64,000 nt of DNA from Neosynechococcus sphagnicola sy1 (GCF_000775285.1 NZ_JJML01000016.1:30241-94240), one strand, 5' to 3'. Shown: positions 1-11,146, numbered from the stretch's first letter. Notes: generated by a model from the sequence alone, not told the origin. Translations and numbers: made by a program.

Positions 1-1
1 G

Positions 2-815
2 GCTAATCAGGTGGTGGTTGGCTCCAAGAATTTCACCGAGCAGTTGATTTTAGGGGAGCTGATTGCCCAGCAGATTGAGGCGAAAACCGACCTCAAGGTA
101 GAGCGTCGCCTCAACCTCGGGGGCACCTTTGTCTGTCATCAGGGCCTATTAGCGGGCAAACTGGATATTTATCCCGAGTATACGGGAACAGCCTGGACGG
201 CAATTCTCAAGCAGCCCCCCCTCACCAATGCGACCCAGGTCTATCAGCGGGTTCAGCAGGACTATGGGGAGCGCTGGCAACTGGTGTGGACGAAGCCCCT
301 GGGATTTAATAACAGCTTTGCCATGGTGATTCGAGGGGAAGATGCCCGCCGTCTGCACCTGCAAACCATTTCCCAGGCAGCTCGTTACACCCCTGGGTGG
401 CAAGCCGGGTTTGGCTATGAGTTTATGGATCGAGCTGATGGGTTTCCGGGACTGGCCAAAACCTATGGCTTGAAATTCCTCACCCCCCCGAAAAACCATG
501 GATCTGGGTTTAATCTATCGGGCGCTGGTTGCCAAACAGGTAGACTTGGTGGCGGGTAACACCACCGATGGTCAGATCGCCAGCCTCGACCTGGTGGTGT
601 TACAAGATGATCAACATTACTTCCCCCCCTACGAAGCGGCGACGGTAGTGCGGCAAGAGACTCTGAAGCAGCATCCGCAACTACTACCAGTACTCCAGGC
701 CTTAGGGGGCAAAATTTCCGAAGCTGAGATGCGGCGGATGAATGCCTTGGTGGATGGGCAAAAACAAGATGTGGTCAGGGTGGTGCAAACGTTTCGGCGT
801 GCTAAGGGTCTGTGA
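2..815 (+). CDS. Osmoprotectant/glycine betaine-type ABC substrate-binding protein (5' partial, frameshifted)
   Basis: Periplasmic binding protein of the OpuAC/ProX/OsmF type, which delivers a quaternary-amine osmolyte to an ABC permease. The reading frame is open to the left edge and begins with the family-typical VVVGSKNFTEQ segment, followed by GKLDIYPEYTGTAW and, near the end, TMDLGLIYRAL and AAGN-like ligand-pocket blocks. The signal peptide or a fused permease would lie outside the window. The frame breaks at a C7 run (483-489); removing one C joins both halves without loss. The stop overlaps the convergent DUF2079 gene by 14 bases. The exact ligand cannot be read from sequence. Confidence 0.85.
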
Positions 816-2244
816 CACGGGGGAGCAGGGGGGCGGTAAACTGGCGGCGCTCAAACAGATACACTTGATCGCGGTTGAAGGTTTGCTGGAAGGCAGGCAT
901 CTGTTGCAAGGTCTCCACGAGATGGGTGGCAAATTCTGGGCTACTGCGCCAGCCGGGATGGCGGACATTCAGCAGCACGTAATCAAAGTCAGCCCATTGG
1001 ATCGGGCGTTTTTTGTCCGTAAATTGCACCATCGGTCGGTGGGTAACGTGGGGGGTGATATTGTTAGTGGTCAACACGCCCCCCTCGGTGTGGATCTGGG
1101 CGATCGCTCCTTGGGTTGCCTCCCAGGTATCGAGGCTATCGGTGTACTTGCTCCAAAAGAAGCCATACTTCGCCAGGGCTAAAAAGGCGACGATCGACCA
1201 CAGGGCGATCGCCCGTTGGGATTTCAGCCAGTGGCGCTGGTCAGCCACCGTGGCGATCACGACCAAGAGCAAGAAGGGCAGAATTGGCAGGGTGTATTGA
1301 TGCACTAAGTTGCGCATGCCAGCCTCCATGGAGAGCAGATTCAGTGCTAGGGCGGGAATGGCGGGAATCAGGGCACTGAAATGCCGGAAGGAAAGCCCCC
1401 AAAGCACCGGGAGGGACAGCAACAGTAGGTACTCCACGGTATCTACAGAGGCGATCTTGCCCAGGATCAGATCCGGCCGGATCACCAGATGGGTAAGAAT
1501 TTCCAGGGGCGTTCCCCCTAGGTAGGCATAGCGTCCTGCTTGGCGGGCAACGGCTCCGACGCCACTGCCAAAGGTGGGAAGCACCCATTGAATGGCAATC
1601 AGGAACCAGGCGACACCAGCTCCGAGGGCGATCGCCCCATAGCCCCGTTTCTTTTCCACCACCAAGAGCCACACCCCAAGGGCTGCCACGGTCAAGGCCA
1701 GCACTGCTTTACAGCTCAAAGTTAGGATTAAATTGATCCCAAACCAAACGGGGCGTCCGGTGCGAGCCATCAACACCGCCCAGAGGAGAGCCGGAACGGC
1801 CATCACATCCGGATGGAAATCCGCTAAATTGACATTAAAAATCAGGGGATACAGCAGATACACCCCTGCCATCAGCAACGCCTGCGAGGGTTTCAATCCT
1901 GCTTGCAACGACAACCGCCAGGTGGGGAGTGCCCCCAGGCTCAGGGCGATCGCCTGGACGGCAAAGAGCCAATGGACATCGGGGGTGAGGCGATACAAGA
2001 GCGCCAGGGGATAAAAGATCCCAGTGGCATGATCCCCGAGGATATGAAATCCCAGTAGCGAGGAAAAGGGTGGTTGCCCCTGACTAATGAGATAAATAAC
2101 TTGGTCAAAAATGCCCAAATCCCAGGCATTGGAATTAAATAGGGCGTGGCGCAGACTGCTACACACAAATAAAATGAGGGCACTGCCGCCCATCATCCCT
2201 GCCAAGGGATGCCGCCGGAGTTGTTGGATCAAGGATAGGTGCAT
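802..2244 (-). CDS. DUF2079 family multi-pass membrane protein
   Basis: About 480-residue integral membrane protein. After a short basic N-terminus (LIQQLRRHP) come many hydrophobic helices, with the DUF2079-typical block NAWDLGIFDQVIYLISQG and GDHATGIFYPLALLYRL near the start and a soluble C-terminal part ending near LVETLQQMPAF. The overall plan resembles GT-C-like glycosyltransferases, but no function is established for the family and I assign none. I chose the ATG at 2244 because upstream residues look unlike a membrane-protein start; an ATG at 2250 is also possible. The 5' end almost abuts the divergent helicase gene, so both promoters must lie inside the opposing genes or overlap. Confidence 0.85.
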   Translation of the reverse strand: MHLSLIQQLRRHPLAGMMGGSALILFVCSSLRHALFNSNAWDLGIFDQVIYLISQGQPPFSSLLGFHILGDHATGIFYPLALLYRLTPDVHWLFAVQAIALSLGALPTWRLSLQAGLKPSQALLMAGVYLLYPLIFNVNLADFHPDVMAVPALLWAVLMARTGRPVWFGINLILTLSCKAVLALTVAALGVWLLVVEKKRGYGAIALGAGVAWFLIAIQWVLPTFGSGVGAVARQAGRYAYLGGTPLEILTHLVIRPDLILGKIASVDTVEYLLLLSLPVLWGLSFRHFSALIPAIPALALNLLSMEAGMRNLVHQYTLPILPFLLLVVIATVADQRHWLKSQRAIALWSIVAFLALAKYGFFWSKYTDSLDTWEATQGAIAQIHTEGGVLTTNNITPHVTHRPMVQFTDKKRPIQWADFDYVLLNVRHPGWRSSPEFATHLVETLQQMPAFQQTFNRDQVYLFERRQFTAPLLPRVTDP

Positions 2245-2254
2245 GGTCATGCCA

Positions 2255-4661
2255 ATGAATTTCGAAGCGGATGCCATCGCGGCGGCACAAGACCTCCGAG
2301 AGCAGCACCCTTCCCAAACGGGACGGGATCTGCCCGCTCTCACTCTCCATCAGCTGCGGCAGCAACTCCGTCCCGGACAACAACAGATGGCTGATTGGCA
2401 GGGCGGACAACTGGCTGTGTCAGCAGTGCCAGGAGCGGGCAAATCTACGGGAATGGCCGGGGCAGCGGCGGTGGCGATCGCCCGTCACCAACTGCATGCC
2501 CGTCGCCAACTCATTGTAGTCACCTTTACCCGCTCCGCCGCCGCCAACCTCAAGATCAAAATTCGCCAACGCCTGCGGGAACTGCGCTTACCCCAAACTG
2601 GCTTCGTGGTCTATACCCTCCATGGACTGGCGTTAAATATTGCCACCCGGCATCCAGAACTCTCTGGCCTCAGCCTGGAGACTGCCACCCTGGTGTCTCC
2701 CAACCAAAGTCATCGCCTGATTCGCACCTGCGTGGAAAAGTGGATTGCCGACAACCCGCGACTCTATCGCACCCTGCTGGAAAGTGGTTCCTTTGACGGC
2801 GAAGAAACGGAACGGCTGCGCCGCCAATCCGTGCTCCGCGCCGAGGTGTTGCCAGCCCTTGCCAATACGGTGATCCACGAAGCCAAAAGTTCAGGGGTGT
2901 TGCCCAGCCAACTTCGGGAGATGGCTCAAACATTGATCACCGATGGCGACACCGATCCGGGGGTGCTGGCGATCGCGGCGGGCCTGTATGAACACTATCA
3001 AACCGTACTGCGGTCACGGGACTTGATCGACTACGACGATATGATCCTGGGAGCCATGCGGGTCCTCGAGGATGTCCATGCCCGTCAGGTGTGGCAATCC
3101 CAGGTATTTGCTGTCTTTGAAGATGAAGCCCAGGACTCCAACCCCCCTGCAAAGTGAGCTACTAGAAATTCTCGCCACCGATGCCACCGATGGCAGGGTG
3201 AATCTGGTGCGAGTGGGGGATCCCAACCAGGCGATCAATTCCACCTTTACCCCCGCAGATCCGATCTTTTTTCGCCGCTTTTGTCACACCTGTGCCACCC
3301 AGCAGCGGTTAATCACCATTGATCAGGCCGGACGCAGCACCCAGGTTGTGATTGAAGCCGCCAACTTTGCCCTGGAGTGGGTCAATCGAGCCTTTAGCCA
3401 GATTGCGGGGGCGCAGAACCCCGGAGAATTACCGTTTCGCCATCAAACAATTCGCCCCGTTGCCGACGACGATCCCCAATCCGATGCCAACCCCACCCCC
3501 ACGGGTCAGGGGTTAGAAATTTACACCCCCGCCGATGTCTACCAAACCGTGGAGCTGATTGCCCAGCGGGTGGTGGCACTGTTCACCGCCGATCCCCACG
3601 GGCAGGCGGCGGTGTTGGTGCGGGAAAATAAACAGGGGCAGTTTATCAGTGATCTGTTGCTCCAGCCCACCGCCCATGGGATTACCGTCGATCTGAGTCA
3701 ATACGGGATTACGGTCTACGATGTCGGGCAGCGCGATCGCCACTCCCACGTTCCCGTGGAGATGTTGGCGCTGCTGCAATGGATTGACCGCCCCCACTCC
3801 CCGGACTATCTGCGCGCTGCCCTGCAAATTCTGGTGGATCGGCGGTTGATTCCTACCCAAGATCTCAATGCCTTAGCCAGTTTGCCCGAGCAGTTTCTCT
3901 TTCCAGCGCCATTGGATCCAGCTCTGTCAGCACCCATCCGGCAGGCTCAACGCTTCTGTCGCGGCTTGTTGCGGGCGCGGCAGGAACTACCAACCTATCA
4001 ACTACTGTTATTCCTCGGACTCACCTTGCAGTACGACCCGGCCGAACTGGCGACCACCGATAAGCTGGCGGAACGAATTGTGCAACAGTTGGCGGGGAAT
4101 AGTTCCCTCCAGCCCGCCCTGGAAGCCCTGGTAGAAATCGTTAGCTCTGAACGCTTTGAACCCGTCGAAACCGAAGCCACCGAGAGTCAATATATGCGGC
4201 CTAGGCAACTGACCATTATGACGATGCACAAAGCCAAGGGGTTAGATTGGGACTATGTATTCCTGCCCTTCCTGCACGAGCAGACGATTCCAGGGCGGTT
4301 GTGGGTGCCGCCCCAGGCGAGATTTCTGGGGGACTTTACCCTGGCGGAGGTGGCCCGTGCCCAAATCCGTGCCTATTTGCATCAGCAGTCTCCCGAAGGA
4401 GCTGGTTCCCGAACCCACGGCTCAGGCATGGACCTACCGGGTATTCAACCAGCCTGGGAACGAGCTGGACAGTTGAAGCTCGGAGAAGAATATCGGCTAC
4501 TCTATGTCGCCATGACCCGCGCCAAGCGCTTGCTGTGGATGTCAGCCGCCCAGAAAGCCCCGAATAGCTGGAATACCCCCCAGAATCTAGAGGAGAAGCC
4601 CCCCTGCCCCTTGATTCCGGCGTTGAAGCGACAATTTCCGGCGGCGGTGATCCGAGGCTGA
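2255..4661 (+). CDS. UvrD/PcrA-like superfamily 1 DNA helicase (frameshifted)
   Basis: About 801 residues once one base is corrected. Superfamily 1A motifs appear in order: Walker A (AVPGAGKST), motif Ia (VTFTRSAAANLK), DEAQD Walker B, motif III (VGDPNQAI), motif V (TMHKAKGLDWDYVFLP) and motif VI (LYVAMTRAKRL). It should unwind DNA with ATP, as UvrD, PcrA or RecB-type repair helicases do. No RecB-like nuclease motif is seen. The frame breaks right after DEAQDS at 3140-3147, where an extra A precedes a C6 run; removing one base restores continuity. The start at 2255 is one of three clustered in-frame ATGs (2243, 2249, 2255), none with a clear ribosome-binding site. A function in recombination or repair is inferred. 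Confidence 0.88.
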
Positions 4662-4670
4662 ATCCCCAGG

Positions 4671-4691
4671 GATCGTCTTGGCAAGACGATC
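4671..4691. terminator. Perfect 9-bp hairpin after the helicase gene
   Basis: GATCGTCTT, loop GGC, AAGACGATC: a perfect stem ten bases after the helicase stop, in the gap between two convergent genes. There is no T-run on either side, so it may be an RNA-stabilising or U-less terminator hairpin rather than a classic intrinsic terminator. Confidence 0.45.
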
Positions 4692-4721
4692 TCACTCCAC
4701 CCTGAAAGCACCCCACCCTTC

Positions 4722-4745
4722 CCCTCCCCTTGGCAAGGGGGAGGG
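4722..4745. repeat. GC-rich hairpin with the same CTTGGCAAG apex
   Basis: A C-rich arm (CCCTCCCC) pairs with GGGGGAGGG around TTGGCAA, with one bulged G. The apex matches that of the hairpin at 4671-4691. It lies between the 3' ends of convergent genes and could serve as terminator or be a palindromic repeat unit. Confidence 0.45.
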
Positions 4746-4814
4746 AATATAGAATGACGTTCTATCCGTGCGGCTTGCGATTCACTGACTGCGGGCAGCG
4801 GTTTACTTACATGT

Positions 4815-6103
4815 TTAGGAATTTAGGTAATAATCGCGAGTACCTTTATCGTTAATGGCATTGCCTAAACGGCTCAGGGCATGGACATACGCTGCTGTGC
4901 GCAGGGAAATTCCCTGCTCGTGGGCGATCGCCCAGATTTGTTGGGTTTCGTTTACCATTTTTTGCTGCAACCGCTGGTGCACTTCGGCTTCAGTCCAGTA
5001 CAAGCCGCTGCGATTTTGTACCCATTCAAAATAGCTGACTGTCACCCCCCCCGCATTCACCAGAATGTCTGGCACGACGGTAATCCCCCGTGCCACCAAA
5101 ATCTCATCTGCCGCCGAGGTAATCGGGCCGTTAGCGACTTCAAAAATGTACTGCGCCTGAATGGCGGCGGCATTTTCGCTGGTAATTTGATTTTCCAGCG
5201 CTGCCGGGATCAGCAGATCCACCCCTAGGGTCAGCAACTCCGCATTCGAGAGCACCTCATGGTCGGGGATGCTGCAAACACTGCCCTGGCAGTAAACGGC
5301 CTGCACCCCCTCAACCAGCTTCTTGCTGCGACGAATCCTGGGGATATCGAGACCTGAGTGCGAATAAATGGCTCCCTGGGAATCACTCACCGCCACTACC
5401 TTATACCCTGCCTGAAACAGCAGTTCCGCCAGAACACCTCCGGCGTTGCCAAACCCCTGAACTGCCACGGTGGTGTCTTGAGGGAGCCGCTCCAGCTTGG
5501 GCATCACGGTGGCAATGACAAAGAACGCCCCCATGGCCGTTGCCGTTTCTCGACCTAAACTGCCCCCCATGGACAGGGGTTTGCCCGTGACCACTCCGGG
5601 GCTGAGCTGTCGCCGAATAATGCTGTACTGATTCATCATCCAGCCCATGATCATGGCGTTGGTATAGACATCCGGAGCCAGAATATCTACGTCGGGACCA
5701 ATAAAATCAGCGATCGCATCCACATAGCCACGACTGAGGCGCTCAAGTTCAAACTTCGAGAGTTCCTTGGGATTCAGGGCAATACCGCCTTTGGCTCCTC
5801 CATAGGGCAATCCTAGGGCGGCACACTTAAACGTCATCCAAAACGCCATGGATTGAACCTCGTCAAGGGTAACGTTGGGGTGATAGCGCACCCCTCCCTT
5901 TGTCGGCCCACGGGTATCGTCGTAACGCACCCGATAGCCTTGGAAAATTTTCAGGGTACCATCATCCATCCGCACCGGGATGGCAACACTTAGACTGGCC
6001 TTGGGAAACTTGAGATGCTCTACCGCATCCTCAGAAATGGCGACGTACTTCAGTGCTTGTTCGAGGCGCTGGCTGGCATCTGCAAAAAACGAGAACCCGA
6101 CAT
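4815..6103 (-). CDS. gdhA: Glutamate dehydrogenase (Glu/Leu/Phe/Val family, frameshift at N-terminus)
   Basis: Oxidoreductase interconverting glutamate and 2-oxoglutarate plus ammonia, cytoplasmic. The conserved GYRVRYDDTRGPTKGGVRYHP and GLPYGGAKGGI (substrate lysines) are present, with a Rossmann fold containing VAVQGFGNAGG. A GTG at 5975 would give only 386 residues, but conserved coding continues upstream (ADASQRLEQALKYVAISEDA) to an ATG at 6103, in a frame offset by one base at an A6 run (6084-6089). Correction gives about 429 residues, the normal family length, with an N-terminus beginning MSGS. Convergent with the helicase gene. NAD versus NADP preference cannot be told. Confidence 0.9.
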
Positions 6104-6753
6104 CTAGACCCTACTCCTGGATAGATTTTGATACATTTATGATCGATACATCCGTATAAACCCGCAATGCTAGCAGTTGACTTGACGGCAGCATCTATTT
6201 TGATGAACTCCCGGAATTCCCCATCTGCCCATAGATTGGGACGGGGGGGGTCGCTTCCCTCTCTTGCCCGATGAATGGTAAGCCTTGAAACATTGTCATA
6301 TCAGTGCTTTCAGACTACAATACAAACGGTCTAACCTCCCATAGATTGCGAGTAAAAAGTAGGCATTTGCCGGAACCTCCAAAGTTCTAGAATGGTCTTG
6401 AACCTTGACAATTGGTAGGGCGTTGCATCGAGAAGAATTGCAGTTTTTGCAGGAAGCCATCGGTGCGTAAAACCAAGTTGGTTGGGTTGTGCAGAACTTT
6501 TGTTCCTTGTACGCAGTCTCCGTGGGGCATCAGGAGACTCTAAATTGCCTGTGGACGTATCCATAACGGAGAATAGACTTCGGCGTGAGATCAGTCGAAC
6601 CCGACATTCCAGGGAGGACAGATGAAGCAGGAAATTGATCAAGAGTGATCTTGAGAAGCCCTATCCCTCAATGAGGGAGGGGAAAATGTCACTTGGCTCA
6701 AATGACGTTTAGACTTTAGCGCCACTTAACGTCACCTCTACCAGGAAGCTGTT
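6104..6753. other. 650-bp intergenic region, no supported gene
   Basis: Divergent promoter space between gdhA and the acidic-protein gene. A 103-codon minus-strand reading frame here (6331-6642) has no recognisable domain and an implausible composition, so I do not call it. A G8 tract lies at about 6242-6249. Confidence 0.5.
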
Positions 6754-9186
6754 ATGGCAATCAGTGATGAATTTAAGAAAGAACTCAAGGCTGGCAACAT
6801 TAGCAAAGCATTTGCCATGGCCTTGAGTGAAGCCATTGGCTTAGAGATTACCACTTGGGTTGCCACCACAGATGCCACGGGTCAAGAGATTGAGCACCCT
6901 CAAGCAGGTCTGCGAATGCGGACGCGGATGAATCTGATTGATGGTCAGGTGGAGCATGAGGTTGGCAGTGAGTTTCTTAATGCCGGTCCCTATGCGGAAC
7001 TGCGAGAGTTCCACATTAATCAGGTAAAAGAAGGGCGCGAGATTATTCAAAGTAATCTCAAGAGTCTCCAGACCTTGTTTGAGACGTGGTTGGAAATGCG
7101 CCACATTGAATCCCAGATCACAACCACAAATCCTGAGTTACCCAACCCAGCCATCCCTTTAAACCCTGTGATTGAGGCGGCGGCACTCCCTAACCGTGAA
7201 GACGTGTCCGAGGTCATAAACTGGGAAGCAAAACTCAGAGAGGGAGAGGTAACCACCCTAGAGCCAGAGATTTCAGAACCGCTACTTCCTGACCCGGTAA
7301 CGCCAAAATCTGAGGAGATTCCCCCAGAGATAAGCCCATTTTCTCCGGCAGCCCCCTCGGAATTATTCACCTCTCTCACAGATTGGGAAGTACTGGAACC
7401 GGAAATGGCACTAACGTCAGACTCCCTTGACGCTGCCTTCATTGAGAGTTTGCTGGAGGATTCACCACCCTCCGAGCCCCTGGGGGAGATGGAACCGATG
7501 GCTACCTTGCCGTCCCTCACTGAGAATCTGGAACAGTTCGGTCAGTCGATGATTGAAATCCAAGATTCAGCCACCTTGGAAGAGATGAATCCCCAGCGGG
7601 CAATGGCACCGGAGACGGTCGATGAAGAGATCCAGCTGCCGACGGTTGATACCTCCTTTGCGGATGACTCAGAGGTTTTACTGCCCACCATCATGGTGGA
7701 CATCACCAGTGTCACCGAGATCACATCGGAGATGATAACCGAGAGCACAGAGGTCTCTCTGCCGACCATGACAGAGGAGTTCTCGGATTTATCAGCGGCG
7801 ATCGCGGTTGAAACCCATCCCCCCGATGGGTTGGAGGATGACCTAGATTTAAATCTAGAGCCAGTTCTCCCCGTCTTGGAAGAGACAACAGCACTATCGA
7901 TGGACACCGAGCTATTGATCAGTGCCGATCACCTGCCGGATCTGGATGCCGACCAGGAGCTCTCAGAGATGGGGGTCGAGACTGCTATCCTCACCCCTCT
8001 GACAACGTACCCCCCCCTCTATGGGGACACAACGTCGCCTCTGATGTCCCAGGCCGTGGAAGCCTTAGGAGACTTAGCCTTTGGAGTAGCAGGTTCCGGA
8101 CAAGTCGAGGGGTTACTTGAGGATCTACAAATCTCGTCCTTGAGATCCCAAAGTTTCTCTCACCCTAGCCGAACCCTCGTCAGCGCTGGAGAACCAGCCG
8201 CCGCTGCCTCAGAACCGTTAATCCCCGAGATCCCTGAAGATCCCTGGGAAGCGGATGCCGTAACACCCCCGGAGCAGGACTTTACCCCGTCTCCTGCAGT
8301 CGATGACCGTCCCTCCTCAGACGCGATCGCTCCAGTCTCAGACCTTGAGTATGCAGAGCCTGGATATATCGAAGAACTCGCAGATTTAGACGATCCCTTT
8401 GCCGTCGATTTGCTGATCGATTATCCCGAGGCCATGGAGTTATCCACCCCCAGCCCTGAGCCAACCCCCGTTACTGAGGAAGCGTTACCCGGCTTGGCGG
8501 CAGGAGTTGCAGAGGTTGCAGCGACTCCAGAATCGATCCCAGCGTTGTCAGATCCCCCCGTCTTAGCACCACAAGACTCTACAACAGATTTTCCCCTCGT
8601 TGATGCCCCTGAGGATGGATTGGCCGCCACTGAAAGCGCTGAACAAATCCCAGCTGCCGCCTCTCCATTCCATGACAGTCGTCATAGTGCCGTTATGGGG
8701 GATAGTCTGACTGACTCGGAAGTAGCTGAAGAAGTAGCTGAACTGGCACCAAGGGTTTTAGAGGCAACTGCGGTGAGTATTGAAGAGTCCCTCGCAGATT
8801 TGTTTGGGAATCTTTATGCAACGGCTGAAGAGCCGCAAGGCCCACCGATGGTAGAGCTATCGACGCCGCCACCCACCGCCGAGGATGATACGTTTGCCCT
8901 TGAACCCACTGCCCCATCGACGGAGGAATCTAACCCGGATGCTAACCTCAGCATTGAGGAGTTACTAGCGGATCTGTTCTCGGAACCCTATCCTCCTGTC
9001 AGCACCCCGACCACTCCACCCATTGACCACCCCATCCGTCCCAGTGAGGGGCATCCACCAACGGAACCAGCGGTTGATCTCTTCTACGAAGAACTCAATG
9101 CCTTTGCAGACGCTGCCCCGCTGCCAGAATTTGATTTTGATTCTCCAGCCAGTGCTGCTCCCAGTCCTGACCCAACAACACAGTAG
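6754..9186 (+). CDS. Large acidic, largely disordered protein with a folded N-terminal domain
   Basis: 810 residues; I do not recognise a named family. Residues 1 to about 120 look folded (MAISDEFKKELKAGNISKAF, charged and hydrophobic in alternation). The remaining 690 are rich in Glu, Asp, Pro, Ser and Thr and almost without aromatic clusters, so are probably disordered. Two short degenerate repeats appear near the end: SIEESLADLFGNLY and SIEELLADLFSEPY, each an acidic amphipathic stretch that might be a binding motif. No signal peptide or membrane segment. An AGGAAG ribosome-binding site precedes the ATG. Monocistronic by spacing. Function unknown; a scaffold or tether is only a guess. Confidence 0.8.
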   Translation: MAISDEFKKELKAGNISKAFAMALSEAIGLEITTWVATTDATGQEIEHPQAGLRMRTRMNLIDGQVEHEVGSEFLNAGPYAELREFHINQVKEGREIIQSNLKSLQTLFETWLEMRHIESQITTTNPELPNPAIPLNPVIEAAALPNREDVSEVINWEAKLREGEVTTLEPEISEPLLPDPVTPKSEEIPPEISPFSPAAPSELFTSLTDWEVLEPEMALTSDSLDAAFIESLLEDSPPSEPLGEMEPMATLPSLTENLEQFGQSMIEIQDSATLEEMNPQRAMAPETVDEEIQLPTVDTSFADDSEVLLPTIMVDITSVTEITSEMITESTEVSLPTMTEEFSDLSAAIAVETHPPDGLEDDLDLNLEPVLPVLEETTALSMDTELLISADHLPDLDADQELSEMGVETAILTPLTTYPPLYGDTTSPLMSQAVEALGDLAFGVAGSGQVEGLLEDLQISSLRSQSFSHPSRTLVSAGEPAAAASEPLIPEIPEDPWEADAVTPPEQDFTPSPAVDDRPSSDAIAPVSDLEYAEPGYIEELADLDDPFAVDLLIDYPEAMELSTPSPEPTPVTEEALPGLAAGVAEVAATPESIPALSDPPVLAPQDSTTDFPLVDAPEDGLAATESAEQIPAAASPFHDSRHSAVMGDSLTDSEVAEEVAELAPRVLEATAVSIEESLADLFGNLYATAEEPQGPPMVELSTPPPTAEDDTFALEPTAPSTEESNPDANLSIEELLADLFSEPYPPVSTPTTPPIDHPIRPSEGHPPTEPAVDLFYEELNAFADAAPLPEFDFDSPASAAPSPDPTTQ

Positions 9187-9423
9187 GTTCCCCCGTCCCT
9201 CCTATCCTTGCCGTCACCACATGACCCCAGCTAGGACAAAAGCTGGATGCCAGGGCACGAGCTTAGAAATTCTTCACAAAGAGACTGGCTATGGTAACAT
9301 CTGGATGGTTTACGCAGCTTGTCTAGGTAGCGATCGCGCAACCCCAGGTTTTGGGTGAGATCGACTGAATTGATTGCTACCGTCCAGTTCGACTTCGGTG
9401 TGGCAGTTGAGGAGATATCAAAC

Positions 9424-10498
9424 GTGTCAGATAACTCACTGGTCGGTCAGTTAAGTGTACAGCGCAGTCAACTCCAACCCATTCGTGTTGGGGTGATTGG
9501 AGTCGGGAATATGGGCCAGCATCACACCCGCATCCTCAGTCTGTTAAAGGATGTAGAACTGGTGGGGGTATCCGATGTGAATGTGGAGCGTGGTCTCGAC
9601 ACCGCTTGCAAGTACCGAGTCCGATTTTTTGAAGACTATCGTGTGCTTCTAGAGCATGTCGATGCCGTGTGTATCGCCGTCCCCACTCGCCAACACCATG
9701 CTGTCGGGATTACCTGCCTCCAGGCAGGGATTCATGTGCTGATTGAGAAACCCATTGCTGCCAGCATCGCTGAAGCGGAGTCTCTGGTGAATACGGCGGC
9801 GGAATACCAGCGGATTTTACAGGTGGGGCACATTGAGCGCTTCAACCCCGCCTTCCAGGAATTGAGTAAGGTATTAAACGCCGAAGAACTCCTCGCCTTA
9901 GAGGCTCATCGCATGAGCCCCTATGCAAATCGCGCCAATGATGTGTCCGTAGTTTTGGATCTGATGATCCACGACATTGATCTGCTCTTAGAGTTGGCGG
10001 CAGCCCCCGTGGTCAAACTCACGGCCAGTGGCAGTCGGGCCTCTGACTCTGGCTATCTCGACTATGTCACCGCGACCCTGGGCTTTGCCAACGGCATCGT
10101 CGCGACGCTGACCGCTAGTAAGGTGACCCATCGTAAGATCCGACGCATTGCAGCTCATTGTAAGCATTCTTTAACGGAAGCCAATTTCCTCAACAACGAA
10201 ATTTTGATTCACCGCCAAACCACTGCCAACTGTATGACGGACTATGGCCAGGTCTTATACCGTCAGGATGGTCTGATTGAAAAGGTCTCCACCAGTAATA
10301 TTGAACCCCTCCATGCCGAGTTAGAGCATTTCGTCGGCTGTGTGCGCGGGGGGGCAGCAACCCTCTGTCGGGGGTGAGCAAGCTTTGAAAGCCCTGCGTC
10401 TGGCTAGTTCAATTGAACAGATGGCTCTGGATGGGAAAGCGTGGAATCCTGCGGTGTGGGAAAACGGTTATCTCCATCCCTCGATTGTGGGAGCCTAA
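9424..10498 (+). CDS. Gfo/Idh/MocA family oxidoreductase (frameshifted)
   Basis: NAD(P)-dependent sugar-type oxidoreductase, about 357 residues after correction. Rossmann motif VGVIGVGNMGQHHTRIL, then the family EKP catalytic lysine motif (LIEKPIA) and the C-terminal α/β domain with HRMSPYANRANDVSVVLDLMIHDID. I chose GTG 9424 because GAGGAG lies nine bases before it; the frame is open further upstream to 9355. The frame breaks in a G7 run (about 10345-10351); deleting one G restores PSVGGEQALKALRLAS and the stop at 10496-10498. Substrate unknown. The end lies only 12 bases from the convergent methyltransferase gene. Confidence 0.88.
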
Positions 10499-10510
10499 TG
10501 TCGAACGGTT

Positions 10511-11146
10511 CTAGCGTCTCTCTGGCTTTTGGGCTTGAATCACTTGGAGACTGCCCCCAGCATGGAGCGATCGCCCTTGCACCTGGAAGCCAATGTCCCC
10601 GATCCGCATGGTTAAATCTAGTTGAATCAGCTGCCATGCAGTTCCCGTTTCAAACAACCAGAAAAACAGCGCCACTCCCGGCCAAAAGAGGGGATTTGTG
10701 GGAGCGTGGAAGTCACTGAGAACAAACCAGCCCCCTGGTTTCAACACCCGATAGACCTCCCGGAGAATTGCTTGTAGCTGGGTTACCTCCATTTCGTGGA
10801 GCGCCGCACTGATGTGTACAAGATCAAACCGTTGATCGGGGAAGGGCATCGACTCTGCCCAAGCCTGGACATAGGTAGCCTGGGGCACCCGACGGGCGGC
10901 TCGGGTGAGGGCAACGGCAGCAGCATCCAGACCTGTGACCTGCGGGGAATACTGTGCCAATAATTGGGTGGTCTGTCCACTGCCACAACAGAGATCGAGG
11001 ATCTGCATCTCAGGGGTGATCGTTAATCCTTGCAAGGGCAGCTGGCGAAACCGGGCTTCTCCCCCCACACTTAAGGCCGCCAAGCGGGAGATGGCATTGT
11101 ATAGCCAGGGATACCGATAGCTCCAGTTTCTCAAAATCGTTGCCAT
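10511..11146 (-). CDS. Class I SAM-dependent methyltransferase
   Basis: 211 residues. Motif I ILDLCCGSGQTTQLL (SAM binding), acidic motif II around VTGLDAAAVAL, and motif post-II FDLVHISAALHEM place it in the Methyltransf_11/UbiE-like group. The C-terminal part (VLKPGGWFVLSDFH) is typical of enzymes acting on small molecules or lipids. No membrane segment. Divergent from hemH across about 106 bases. The substrate cannot be read; neighbourhood with hemH is suggestive but not evidence for tetrapyrrole methylation. Confidence 0.85.
   Translation of the reverse strand: MATILRNWSYRYPWLYNAISRLAALSVGGEARFRQLPLQGLTITPEMQILDLCCGSGQTTQLLAQYSPQVTGLDAAAVALTRAARRVPQATYVQAWAESMPFPDQRFDLVHISAALHEMEVTQLQAILREVYRVLKPGGWFVLSDFHAPTNPLFWPGVALFFWLFETGTAWQLIQLDLTMRIGDIGFQVQGRSLHAGGSLQVIQAQKPERR

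Noticed and set aside
6331-6642. 103-codon minus-strand reading frame in the gdhA upstream gap
   Set aside because: No domain, no ribosome-binding site, odd composition.
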